Source of the DNA: Candidatus Sulfopaludibacter sp. SbA3
GTDB taxonomy: Bacteria > Acidobacteriota > Terriglobia > 20CM-2-55-15
DNA: 64,000 bases
NCBI GenBank assembly: GCA_945865815.1
Contig: CAMBFR010000006.1
Location: forward strand, 1-64,000
Reading direction: 5' to 3'
The position numbers were made by a program, and so were the translations under genes. The notes under the pieces were generated by a model. The model made no database searches and was not told the origin of the DNA. It was given only the letters and a program-made list of their open reading frames with translations. The first letter of the stretch is position 1. Every line of letters starts with the position of its first letter. Below are positions 53,905 to 61,219 of this stretch, in pieces.

Positions 53905-54321
53905 GTGGTGGATACCATTTCTCCAGAACGCCGACGCGAAAATATGCGGCGCATTCGCAGCAAGGGCATGAGTCCGGAGCTCCACGTCCGGCAGCTTCTG
54001 CACCATTTGGGGTATCGCTATCGCCTCCATCGTAAGAGCTTGCCGGGGCACCCTGACATCATCTTCCCAAAGCTGCAAAAGGCAATCTTCGTTCACGGTT
54101 GCTTCTGGCATCAGCACTCCGATCCTGCCTGCAAGATCACACGTGTTCCGAAATCCCGCCTGGAGTACTGGGCCCCCAAACTCGCGCGGAACAAGCAAAG
54201 AGATGAACAAAGCGTCGCTCTTCTCCTACAACTTGGCTGGAATGTGCTGGTCGTCTGGGAATGTCAGGTCGTTTATCCAGACAGCCTGAAACAGCGGCTA
54301 GTCAGCTTCCTGAATAGTTGA
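53905..54321 (+). CDS. vsr: very short patch repair endonuclease Vsr
   Basis: A 138-residue DNA mismatch endonuclease, starting at GTG 53905 (VDTISPERRRENMRRIRSKG). Catalytic and zinc-site motifs are LPGHPDIIFPKLQKAIFVHG and CFWHQHSDPACKITRVPKSR, matching the Vsr D-H-W-H centre and the zinc cysteines. Vsr nicks T:G mismatches that arise when 5-methylcytosine deaminates, so it pairs naturally with the preceding C5 methyltransferase. It is the last gene of the island. A TTTTTTT run follows at about 54330 without a clear stem. Confidence 0.93.
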   Translation: MVDTISPERRRENMRRIRSKGMSPELHVRQLLHHLGYRYRLHRKSLPGHPDIIFPKLQKAIFVHGCFWHQHSDPACKITRVPKSRLEYWAPKLARNKQRDEQSVALLLQLGWNVLVVWECQVVYPDSLKQRLVSFLNS

Positions 54322-54351
54322 CGATTGTTTTTTTGGCATTCTCATCAAGGG

Positions 54352-54567
54352 TCAGCCGAGGATCTCATCGACGCTGAGCGGAATGTCCGGAAATGAACGT
54401 CGCATGACCGTCTCGTTACGGTGAAACGTCAGGCAGGTTTGGTATCGGTCCTGAACCGGATCGCGAAAAACGAGCAGCACACCCGGCGGTTCCCCGGGTT
54501 CCGACCCGGACCACTGACCTCGGCCCCGATGTTCTCCTGCTTCTATCGGGCTTTCGATGGCAGCCAA
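54352..54567 (-). CDS. possible small protein downstream of the PIN toxin
   Basis: A 71-residue frame on the toxin strand, overlapping the end of the PIN gene by 25 bases. The second half (VLLVFRDPVQDRYQTCLTFH, MRRSFPDIPLSVDEILG) reads like a real protein tail, whereas the first half is Gly/Glu/Pro-rich. No Shine-Dalgarno sequence is evident. It may be a third small gene of the operon or an accidental frame. Confidence 0.3.
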   Translation of the reverse strand: MAAIESPIEAGEHRGRGQWSGSEPGEPPGVLLVFRDPVQDRYQTCLTFHRNETVMRRSFPDIPLSVDEILG

Positions 54568-54980
54568 ACGACCTGGAGCGCTCGCGCTTTTTCGAGCGAT
54601 TTGAATTCGGGATCGCCCGTTACAAGTCCCGCTTCGTGTTTTTCGGCCAGCGCGGCGGCGAAGGCATCGGCCAATGAAATCGCATGGCCCGCCTTGAACC
54701 GGGCCGCCGCCAGAGCTTCGGACCTTGAAATTGAGCCGATTTGAACGGGAAGGCTTTCTATTAGCTCAACCGCCCTGCTCGCAGCCAGTTCCTTGTCGCT
54801 ATCGAGACATCGACGCGCGGTGATGTAGTAGACCTCGGCGATATTCATCCACGATAGAAAGATCTCCGCAGAATTCTCCCGGGCTTTCTCCAGGATTGCC
54901 TGAACCGTTGCCGCGCCAGGCTCGTCCGCCAGCCACACAAGAAGGGCAAAACTGTCCAAGACATAACGCGTGGTTTTCAC
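54543..54980 (-). CDS. PIN-domain toxin (VapC-like)
   Basis: A 145-residue PIN ribonuclease. GTG 54980, four bases after the antitoxin stop, is chosen over the track start at 55124 because it opens directly on the PIN first strand (KTTRYVLDSFALLVWL). The acidic residues expected in the active site are visible in VLDSF, MNIAEVYYITARR, ISLADAFAAALAEK and VTGDPEF. Such toxins cleave tRNA or rRNA and are held by a DNA-binding antitoxin. It is coupled to the AbrB-type antitoxin 54985-55260. Confidence 0.9.
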   Translation of the reverse strand: MKTTRYVLDSFALLVWLADEPGAATVQAILEKARENSAEIFLSWMNIAEVYYITARRCLDSDKELAASRAVELIESLPVQIGSISRSEALAAARFKAGHAISLADAFAAALAEKHEAGLVTGDPEFKSLEKARALQVVWLPSKAR

Positions 54981-54984
54981 ACCA

Positions 54985-55260
54985 CTAACCACTTTTCGAC
55001 GCCGGCTTGCGCCTCTTCCGTGTAAGCCTCGCGTCATGTTGGAATTCCTCGGTTCGCCCTTCCTTGAGAAGGTCAGCCACAGGGCGGTCGAAACGTACCA
55101 TTCCACGCCCCTGCCGGACCGCATCCGGCGCCGGGAGTATCGCGATGTGGCCCCCTATCTCGGTCACGATTACCTCGCTGTTGGGGGCAATGCCGTGCTT
55201 GTCTCTAAGCTCCTTCGGAATGACCAACTGACCTTTCTGAGTAACACTCATTCGATGCAT
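54985..55260 (-). CDS. AbrB/SpoVT-type antitoxin
   Basis: A 91-residue protein with an N-terminal swapped-hairpin DNA-binding domain (MSVTQKGQLVIPKELRDKHG, EVIVTEIGGHIAILPAP) and a basic C-terminal tail (RLTRKRRKPASKSG) that would bind the toxin. ATG 55260 follows ATGAGGAGTTATCC; a second ATG at 55251 is possible. It is autoregulated, as judged by the palindrome over the upstream promoter (55278-55308). Transcribed with the PIN toxin. Confidence 0.88.
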   Translation of the reverse strand: MHRMSVTQKGQLVIPKELRDKHGIAPNSEVIVTEIGGHIAILPAPDAVRQGRGMVRFDRPVADLLKEGRTEEFQHDARLTRKRRKPASKSG

Positions 55261-55277
55261 GGATAACTCCTCATAGT

Positions 55278-55308
55278 CAGTAATACCAATTATAGCACGG
55301 TATTACTG
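55278..55308 (-). promoter_or_regulatory. operator palindrome over toxin-antitoxin promoter
   Basis: CAGTAATACC (55278-55287) and GGTATTACTG (55299-55308) are perfect 10-base inverted arms with an 11-base centre. On the minus strand the centre contains TATAAT, a -10 element about 17 bases from a weak TTCAGC. An AbrB-type dimer bound here would block the promoter, the usual autorepression of such pairs. Confidence 0.75.
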
Positions 55309-55777
55309 GGCTGAAGCCGTTACCAGGCAGTGGCGTAGGGGTTCTATTGCGGGTATGCCTGTGGGCCCTGGGCTTCAGCCCCGGGCACTGGGGTTTGGAC
55401 ATTTGTGGGAGAGTAGCGCAAAAACTCCCCTCCTGGATCAGGAGGGGTGCCGTTCGCGCTTTTCAGCGAACGGCGGGGTGGTGTCCATAATGCGAAGCCA
55501 CCCTATAGATATTCCCGCAGCGCACCGATTTGAATGAGCGCTACGCGGGCATCTATAACGTGGCTTCGCGTCATTCCGTACCACCCCGTCTGCGCCACTA
55601 AGGAACGGGACCATTCCCCTGGTGGCGCAGCCACCCCCTAAGACAGGAGGGGAGTTCGGACTCACGTTTCGCTGGCCCCACATGCGTGCGGATGAAGCGT
55701 GAAGTTGAAGACGTTGATGCTAACCTGACTTTCGTGGAAGTCAGGTTAATGTCCAAACTCCACGGCAAGGTGGCTGC
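55309..55777. other. gene-free region holding repeat copy 3
   Basis: Between the toxin-antitoxin promoter and the 3' end of the arginine decarboxylase gene. It holds dispersed repeat copy 3 (55393-55665, inverted). A hairpin TAACCTGACTT/AAGTCAGGTTA lies at 55721-55748. ATGTCCAAACTCC follows at 55749-55761 and repeats the flank of the dispersed element. No gene is supported. Confidence 0.6.
55393..55665 (-). repeat. dispersed hairpin-ended repeat, copy 3 (inverted)
   Basis: About 273 bases, reverse complement of copies 1 and 2, from GTTTGGACA to TCGGACTCAC. Terminal hairpins are present at 55427-55447 and near 55634-55652; the latter carries a one-base-class change in one arm (CCCCCTAAGACAGGAGGGG). 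The internal palindrome is kept. Read on the minus strand it has an open frame (MVPFLSGADGVVRNDAKPRY) aligned with copy 1. Differences from copy 1 are about eleven amino-acid-changing against two silent, so protein selection is unlikely. Confidence 0.9.
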
Positions 55778-57745
55778 TCAGGCAGGATGGGGGCCGTTGG
55801 TAAACGTCAGGTATGTATGATCCGTCAGGCCCTTTTCGTATTCGGCAAGCAGGCGCATTCCTTCGCTGGGCTTCAGGCGGTCCGTCTTGATGGCGTCGGC
55901 GATCTGCTCTTTTATAGCGCGCACCAGGTCGTTCGGATAGTACTGCGTCATCTCGAGAACCTGGGTGATCGTGTTGCCGCTGATCGTTTCTTCGATGTAG
56001 AAACCCGAGTCTTCATCCGCATCGAGGAAGACATGCGCTTCATTCACGCGCCCGAAGAGATTGTGAAGGTCGCCCATGATGTCCTGGTAAGCCCCGGTCA
56101 GGAACATCCCAATGTAATACGGATCGCCGTTCCTGAGCGGATGGAGCGGCAGGGTTTTCCTCACGTCCATGATGTCCGCGAAGTGATTGATCTTCCCATC
56201 CGAGTCGCACGTGATGTCGCAAAGCGTTCCCTGCATCGACGGACGTTCGTTGAGCCGGTGCACCGGCATGATGGGAAAGATCTGGCTGAGCGCCCAATGG
56301 TCCGGCAGGCTCTGAAACACCGAAAAGTTACATAAATATTGATCCGCCAGATGGGGCACCAGCTCGGAAATTTCTTCCGGCATCGGATCTTCTTCCGCGT
56401 CGGACACCGACCGGTTCGCGTAGTAGTCCGAAATCTCTTCGGCAATCGCCCAATAGAAGGTTTCGATTTTTGCTTTGGTCCGCAGGTCGAGAATCCCGAG
56501 GTCGAATGCGTTCTGCGACTCTTCCTTGATCTGGAGCGCGTCGTGAAGGGCTACCCGCGGGTTGCTTCGGATGTAATCCTTCGTCTCGGCGAGCTGCTTG
56601 ATCCACTTGTGATCGTTGTCTCTGACGGAAAGGTCGTACTCGGCTTTCGTCTTTTCGATCGTGCCGAACACCTGGACGATCAGGAGGGAATGATGCGCCA
56701 CAATCGCCCTTCCGGATTCCGACACGACGTTCGGATGCGGCACGCCTTCTTCATCGCAGATGTCCTTGATATTGAAGATGCAGTCGCCCACATATTCGTC
56801 CAGCGAGTAGTTGGCCGAGGAATGAAAAAGAGCGCGGCTTCCGTCGTAGTCCACGCCGAGGCCGCCGCCCACATCGATGTAGTCCAGCTTGTCGAAACCG
56901 ATCTTCCTCAGCTTCGCGTAGTACCGGGCTCCTTCGCGAGTCGCTTTCTTGATCGATTGAATATCGGGAACCTGGGAACCGATGTGGAAGTGAACCATCC
57001 GCAGCGCGTCCAGCGCGCCCTGCTCGCGAAGGAATTCCACGGCTTCCATCAGGTCCAGCGTCGAAAGACCGAACTTGGCGGACTCGCCTCCGGACGTCGC
57101 CCAGATGCCCGTGCTCTTCGCCGCCAGGCGCACGCGCACTCCGATCCACGGATCGACGCCCGCCTCGCGGCTGATCTCGATGATCGACTTGATCTCTTCC
57201 AGTTTCTCGGCGATCAGGATGATTTTCTTGCCCAGCTTTCTACCGATCGTAGCCGTGCGGATGAAAGCGGTGTCCTTGTACCCGTTGCAGATGATGAGCG
57301 ACTCCGGATCGCGATGAGTGGCAAGGGCCGAGTAGAGTTCCGGCTTCGAGCCGGCTTCCAGGCCATAATGAAAAGGCAGTCCGGCCAGCGCAATCTCTTC
57401 GACCACTTCACGAAGCTGGTTCACCTTGATCGGAAAGACTCCGAAATAGGAGCCGCCATACTTGTTCTCGGCGATCGCTTCGATGAAGGATTTGTTGAGC
57501 CACTCGACCCGGTCACGAAGCAGGTCCTGGAACCGGACGACCATCGGAAACTGCAGGCCGCGCTCCCGCGCTTCCTTCAAAACCTCAAGCAGGTCGATGC
57601 TGGCGTCCTTGTCCCGGCGCGGCGAAACCGAGATATTGCCGGCGTCGTTGATCGAAAAATATCCGAGACTCCATCGGTCTATGTTGTAGGTGGAGATCGA
57701 ATCGTCTACGGTCCATGCGGGCGATGCGAGCGGTTCGGTTGTCAT
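55778..57745 (-). CDS. speA: biosynthetic arginine decarboxylase
   Basis: A 655-residue PLP enzyme of the SpeA family, converting arginine to agmatine for polyamine synthesis. Length fits the family (about 630-660). The PLP lysine lies in FGVFPIKVNQLREVVEEI. Other family segments are HYGLEAGSKPELYSALAT, LRMVHFHIGSQVPDIQSIKK, YIDVGGGLGVDYDGS and VVSESGRAIVAHHSLL; the C-terminal fold carries CDITCDSDGKINHFADIMD, where the cysteine is the expected cross-subunit catalytic residue. Agmatinase or other polyamine genes are not adjacent. The start MTTEPLASPAW is the track start and fits. Confidence 0.95.
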   Translation of the reverse strand: MTTEPLASPAWTVDDSISTYNIDRWSLGYFSINDAGNISVSPRRDKDASIDLLEVLKEARERGLQFPMVVRFQDLLRDRVEWLNKSFIEAIAENKYGGSYFGVFPIKVNQLREVVEEIALAGLPFHYGLEAGSKPELYSALATHRDPESLIICNGYKDTAFIRTATIGRKLGKKIILIAEKLEEIKSIIEISREAGVDPWIGVRVRLAAKSTGIWATSGGESAKFGLSTLDLMEAVEFLREQGALDALRMVHFHIGSQVPDIQSIKKATREGARYYAKLRKIGFDKLDYIDVGGGLGVDYDGSRALFHSSANYSLDEYVGDCIFNIKDICDEEGVPHPNVVSESGRAIVAHHSLLIVQVFGTIEKTKAEYDLSVRDNDHKWIKQLAETKDYIRSNPRVALHDALQIKEESQNAFDLGILDLRTKAKIETFYWAIAEEISDYYANRSVSDAEEDPMPEEISELVPHLADQYLCNFSVFQSLPDHWALSQIFPIMPVHRLNERPSMQGTLCDITCDSDGKINHFADIMDVRKTLPLHPLRNGDPYYIGMFLTGAYQDIMGDLHNLFGRVNEAHVFLDADEDSGFYIEETISGNTITQVLEMTQYYPNDLVRAIKEQIADAIKTDRLKPSEGMRLLAEYEKGLTDHTYLTFTNGPHPA

Positions 57746-57901
57746 CCTCTGGTGATCGCTTCCAAGTCTTCGTTATCCTCCGGTGCAACTTCAGGCTGCT
57801 CGTAATCTTTACCAGCTTTAGGGCAGTCACTTCGACAAAATAATTCGGATTGCCGCGCATATTTTTCGGGTCCGTTCGTTACAATGTGCCGGCGGCTTCA
57901 T

Positions 57902-58846
57902 ATGAAAACCATTGAACGCCTCGAACGATGGCGGGATGAGGGCTTGATCACGGGCGCACAGTACGACGCGCTCAGCTTGCTCGTCCTCAAGCGGCGGTTC
58001 TCCGTGTTCCTGGAACTGAACGCGCTTCTGTATCTGGGAGTGATCTCGCTGGTTGGCGGTCTTGCGTGGACAGCGGGAACATATTCCGAACGGCTCGGCG
58101 ATTCGTTCATCCTGATCGTCCTGTCCGGCCTGTTCGTGCTTTGCCTCTCTTACTGCTTTTCACGCTCGCATTCGTATTCCGCCACCGAAGTGGAATCTCC
58201 AAATCTCGCCTTTGATTATGTGCTGTATGCCGGATGCCTGATTTTTTCCGTGGAACTCGGCTATATCGAAAACCGTTTCCAACTGCTGCAGTCGGCCTGG
58301 GATAACTACCTCCTGTTCGGCGCCGCCGTCTTCTTTGTCCTCGCCTACCGGTTCGACAATCGATTGGTCCTCTCGCTGGGCCTGTCGTCTCTGGCGGCAT
58401 GGTTCGGCCTGAGGTTCTCGCAGTTCGGCTTGCTGACCCCGGACTCCATACACGTATATGCGCTCGCCTATGCGGCCATCGTCGCCGGCGCGGGGGCCTG
58501 GCTCTGGCGGATAGAGATCAAGAAACACTTCCTCGAAACCTATCTTCACGTGGCGGCGAATGTCGCTTTCATCGCCCTACTCACCGGCGTGGACTGGAAC
58601 GGAAGCGGGTGGTTGTACCTCGCCGGCCTTTTGGCGCTTTCTGGAGCCGCGGGTTTGATGGGCGTGAAGTTCAGGCGATTCGCATTCGTTGCGTACGCCG
58701 TCATCTATGGCTACCTGGGTGTCAGCTACCAGGTGATCTGGGAACTCCGCGATCTCGTACTTGCCCTGATGTACCTCGCGATCACCGGAATCATGGTCGT
58801 CATCTGGATGGTCCGGCTAGCCAGGCGCCTCGCGAGGGAAACATGA
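57902..58846 (+). CDS. DUF2157-type membrane protein
   Basis: A 314-residue protein. Met 57902 (MKTIERLERWRDEGLITGAQ) is preferred to 57884. A short cytoplasmic N-terminal helix pair, common in DUF2157, precedes about nine membrane segments (LYLGVISLVGGLAWTAGTYS, FILIVLSGLFVLCLSYCF, and others). Function of the family is unknown. It overlaps the next membrane-protein gene by four bases (ATGA), and the two share the same plan, so they probably form one complex or arose by duplication. Confidence 0.8.
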   Translation: MKTIERLERWRDEGLITGAQYDALSLLVLKRRFSVFLELNALLYLGVISLVGGLAWTAGTYSERLGDSFILIVLSGLFVLCLSYCFSRSHSYSATEVESPNLAFDYVLYAGCLIFSVELGYIENRFQLLQSAWDNYLLFGAAVFFVLAYRFDNRLVLSLGLSSLAAWFGLRFSQFGLLTPDSIHVYALAYAAIVAGAGAWLWRIEIKKHFLETYLHVAANVAFIALLTGVDWNGSGWLYLAGLLALSGAAGLMGVKFRRFAFVAYAVIYGYLGVSYQVIWELRDLVLALMYLAITGIMVVIWMVRLARRLARET

Positions 58847-59934
58847 ACTGCTACACAGAGGAGCAGGAAGACAACATCAGAAACGACAGTCTGGTGCGCG
58901 AGTGGGCGCAGTCCGGACTGCTCGGCGCTGCGCAAGCCGATCGGCTTGCCGCAGATTTAAAAACAGATTTGCAGCAAACCAACCTATTCCTGCGGATCGT
59001 CCTCTTCGCATTCGGTCTGTTGATTGTTGGTGCATCCGTTCTCCTCACGATCGAACTCCTGGACATCGATGGACGAGGCCCGCACGCCATTTTGTTTTTT
59101 ATTTCTGCGGGCGTCTCGTTCGGACTTGCGGAAAGCCTCGCACGCCGCCTCTACCGTTTTGGCGTTGAAGAATCACTGGCGGTCAGCGCCGTCGTTCTCA
59201 CAGGACTCGGCGCTGCGGTCCTGGCATCGAATGAATTCTTCGCCGGCCTTTTGGCTGCAGCCGCAGCGGCGCTGGTTGTGTACCTGCGGTTCGGATATAT
59301 GTACGCTGCGGTTGGCTCGATGTTGTGCCTGGTGGCATCGACGTTTCAGATCGGGCAGTCGGAAATAATGGAGCGTGTGACCGTCGTTCTGGTGCTGTTG
59401 CCGATCTTCATGATGGTGCGTAATGAAACGATTGCCGCACTCGCATGGGCCGGTGTCTACGCCGCCATCAATCTTCTCGCGTTCGAGCCAAACGCCGCGA
59501 GTGCGTTCCCTCCTTCATTTTATTGGGCGACGTATGCTCTAACGTGGTTACTCCCTGCGATTGGCCTCTATCTCGCGTTAAAGGACAAGAACCGCGTGCT
59601 CCTTGACGTCAACCTGGTGATGGCGCTGGCGACGCTCGTCACGAACAAACCGTATCTCGGTCTCGAGCGGCGAGCGTGGGATCCGATCCTATTGGGCGTG
59701 TTCCTGATCGGGACGGCGCTCGTTGTCCGTCGATGGCTCGCGAATGGGCTCGACAGCCATCGTAACGGGTATACAGCTTCCCGCCTCCTCAGTTCCGACA
59801 AGCGCGCGCTCGCATTCGTCGGCACCGTCTCCACGGCGATTCAACCGGATATTCCGGCTCCGTCACCTTCTGACACGGAATTCAAACCCGGTGGCGGGCG
59901 CTCGGGCGGCGGCGGCGCCAGCGGCAGCTTTTGA
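58843..59934 (+). CDS. membrane protein, DUF2157-like pair partner
   Basis: A 363-residue protein starting at ATG 58843 within the previous stop; the track start at 58399 lies inside that gene. An N-terminal cytoplasmic helix (LVREWAQSGLLGAAQADRLA) is followed by about ten hydrophobic segments (LFLRIVLFAFGLLIVGASVL, AAAAALVVYLRFGYMYAAVG). The C-terminus is Gly/Ser-rich (GGGRSGGGGASGSF), as seen in TPM-type membrane proteins. Function unknown; convergent with topoisomerase VI genes. Confidence 0.8.
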   Translation: MNCYTEEQEDNIRNDSLVREWAQSGLLGAAQADRLAADLKTDLQQTNLFLRIVLFAFGLLIVGASVLLTIELLDIDGRGPHAILFFISAGVSFGLAESLARRLYRFGVEESLAVSAVVLTGLGAAVLASNEFFAGLLAAAAAALVVYLRFGYMYAAVGSMLCLVASTFQIGQSEIMERVTVVLVLLPIFMMVRNETIAALAWAGVYAAINLLAFEPNAASAFPPSFYWATYALTWLLPAIGLYLALKDKNRVLLDVNLVMALATLVTNKPYLGLERRAWDPILLGVFLIGTALVVRRWLANGLDSHRNGYTASRLLSSDKRALAFVGTVSTAIQPDIPAPSPSDTEFKPGGGRSGGGGASGSF

Positions 59935-59989
59935 AAGTGCTTAGTCGATGCTTGGACACTTTCACGAACAACCAGAACCCGAGTATGGT

Positions 59990-60031
59990 CCCTCTCCCTC
60001 CGGGAGAGGGTGGCCGAAGGCCGGGTGAGGG
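59990..60031. repeat. short palindromic repeat, CCCTCTCCC type, copy B
   Basis: CCCTCTCCC-TCC-GGGAGAGGG followed by TGGCCGAAGGCCGGGTGAGGG. Same architecture as 41574-41617. Sits between convergent genes (59934 and 60073), the same context as copy A, suggesting a terminator role or preferred insertion site. Confidence 0.7.
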
Positions 60032-60072
60032 TCCTCCCGCCGCCTTGCGGCACAATCTCCGAAAATACGGGT

Positions 60073-61209
60073 TTAGTCCAGGAACTTGGCTTCGGCGAGG
60101 CGGGCGGGCACGTACTCCTCGGTGACGTAGCTGATGTCCTTGCTGATGAGGGCTTCGACTTCAAGCTTGAAGCCGTTGTCGAGCATCAGGTCGATTTCCT
60201 TCTGCCACGGCTTCTTGTTCGCGAACCATGGGTACTGCGCGATCTGGCGGGCTCGTTTGATGTCCTGATCGTTCAGCTTGATTTGCACGCTCGGTGTGAG
60301 CTGGCAGCGCTCGTAGTCGTTGCTCCGCAGGCCGAGGAACCGGGCGGCGGGAATAGCCATCCGGCGGGATTCGTAGGCCAGGTTGATCGACCCCTGCTTG
60401 ATGACGCTGTAGATGTAGTATCCCCAGGGATCGTTATCGAGAAGGCAATACACGGGCAGCTTCAGCTCGTAGTGCAGCCGGTGCAGCATGCGGCGGACGC
60501 CGCGCGGGGGCTGTCCGCCTCCGTGCGTCAGGATGCAATTGTGCTGGCGCCAGAATTTGTCCTCGTTGAAGCGCCGCCAGACCGTGTCCTTTTCGACGTG
60601 CAGGACGAACGCGGCGGTGTTCTTCTTGTACTGCACAATCTCCGGCTCGACGATGGACGGAATGCTGTAGCCGCCCGAACCCATGCGTGAACAATCGATC
60701 TCGTCACCGCTGTCCACGAGCGTGATCGGGCCGACCATCGCGCCGGCATTTTTGGCGTAAAGGTGAAGTTCTTCGCGCATCGAATCGAGCGAGACCTCGA
60801 CGTCTTCGATAATGGGGTCGCATTCGCCTTGCGTGTCGAAGGTTTCTTCGCTCGTGCCTTCGATCGTGTGCTTCAACAGATAGAACATGCCGCGGATGCT
60901 GGTTGTCTTGCCCTGCTCGATGAGCTTCTTGCATCCGGAGCCCACGAGCAGGGTCTGCATGTAGCTGCGGGCCTGCGCAAGATTGAAAAGCTCGCGGCGA
61001 TTGGTTCCGGAGCCCATTTCGATGATTTTCTTAGAATTGTTGAAGCGCACGTTCGAGAGCGAGCGCGAAGGGATCTCGACGTAAGGGGCGCGGCCCCGGT
61101 CGGCGGACGATACGACTTCGTCGGCAAGTGAGCGGATCGAGCCGAGGGTCTTCTTGTCCTTGGCGGTAAGGATTACCGTGTCGGAGGGCTTTTTGGTTTT
61201 CTTAGCCAT
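60073..61209 (-). CDS. top6A: DNA topoisomerase VI subunit A (Spo11-like)
   Basis: A 378-residue cleavage subunit of the type IIB topoisomerase. Met 61209 (MAKKTKKPSDTVILTAKDKK) is chosen over the track's 61251. The catalytic tyrosine lies in the 5Y-CAP domain (SIRGMFYLLKHTIEGT). The Toprim magnesium site is seen in LPVYCLLDNDPWGYYIYSVI (DND). Other segments are TLVDSGDEIDCSRMGSG and ILTHGGGQPPRGVRRMLHRL. The enzyme relaxes and decatenates DNA using ATP. It is rare in bacteria. It lies 10 bases after the B subunit gene, in one operon. Confidence 0.94.
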   Translation of the reverse strand: MAKKTKKPSDTVILTAKDKKTLGSIRSLADEVVSSADRGRAPYVEIPSRSLSNVRFNNSKKIIEMGSGTNRRELFNLAQARSYMQTLLVGSGCKKLIEQGKTTSIRGMFYLLKHTIEGTSEETFDTQGECDPIIEDVEVSLDSMREELHLYAKNAGAMVGPITLVDSGDEIDCSRMGSGGYSIPSIVEPEIVQYKKNTAAFVLHVEKDTVWRRFNEDKFWRQHNCILTHGGGQPPRGVRRMLHRLHYELKLPVYCLLDNDPWGYYIYSVIKQGSINLAYESRRMAIPAARFLGLRSNDYERCQLTPSVQIKLNDQDIKRARQIAQYPWFANKKPWQKEIDLMLDNGFKLEVEALISKDISYVTEEYVPARLAEAKFLD

Positions 61210-61219
61210 GATTGTTGAA

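Noticed and set aside
48435-54321. Island as canonical DISARM
   Set aside because: PLD, helicase and C5 methyltransferase are present, but there is no recognisable drmA/drmB pair and the PLD domain is fused; the NaeI-type enzyme points to a type II system.
56339-57805. Plus-strand 488-codon ORF
   Set aside because: Antisense shadow of the arginine decarboxylase gene caused by high GC content.
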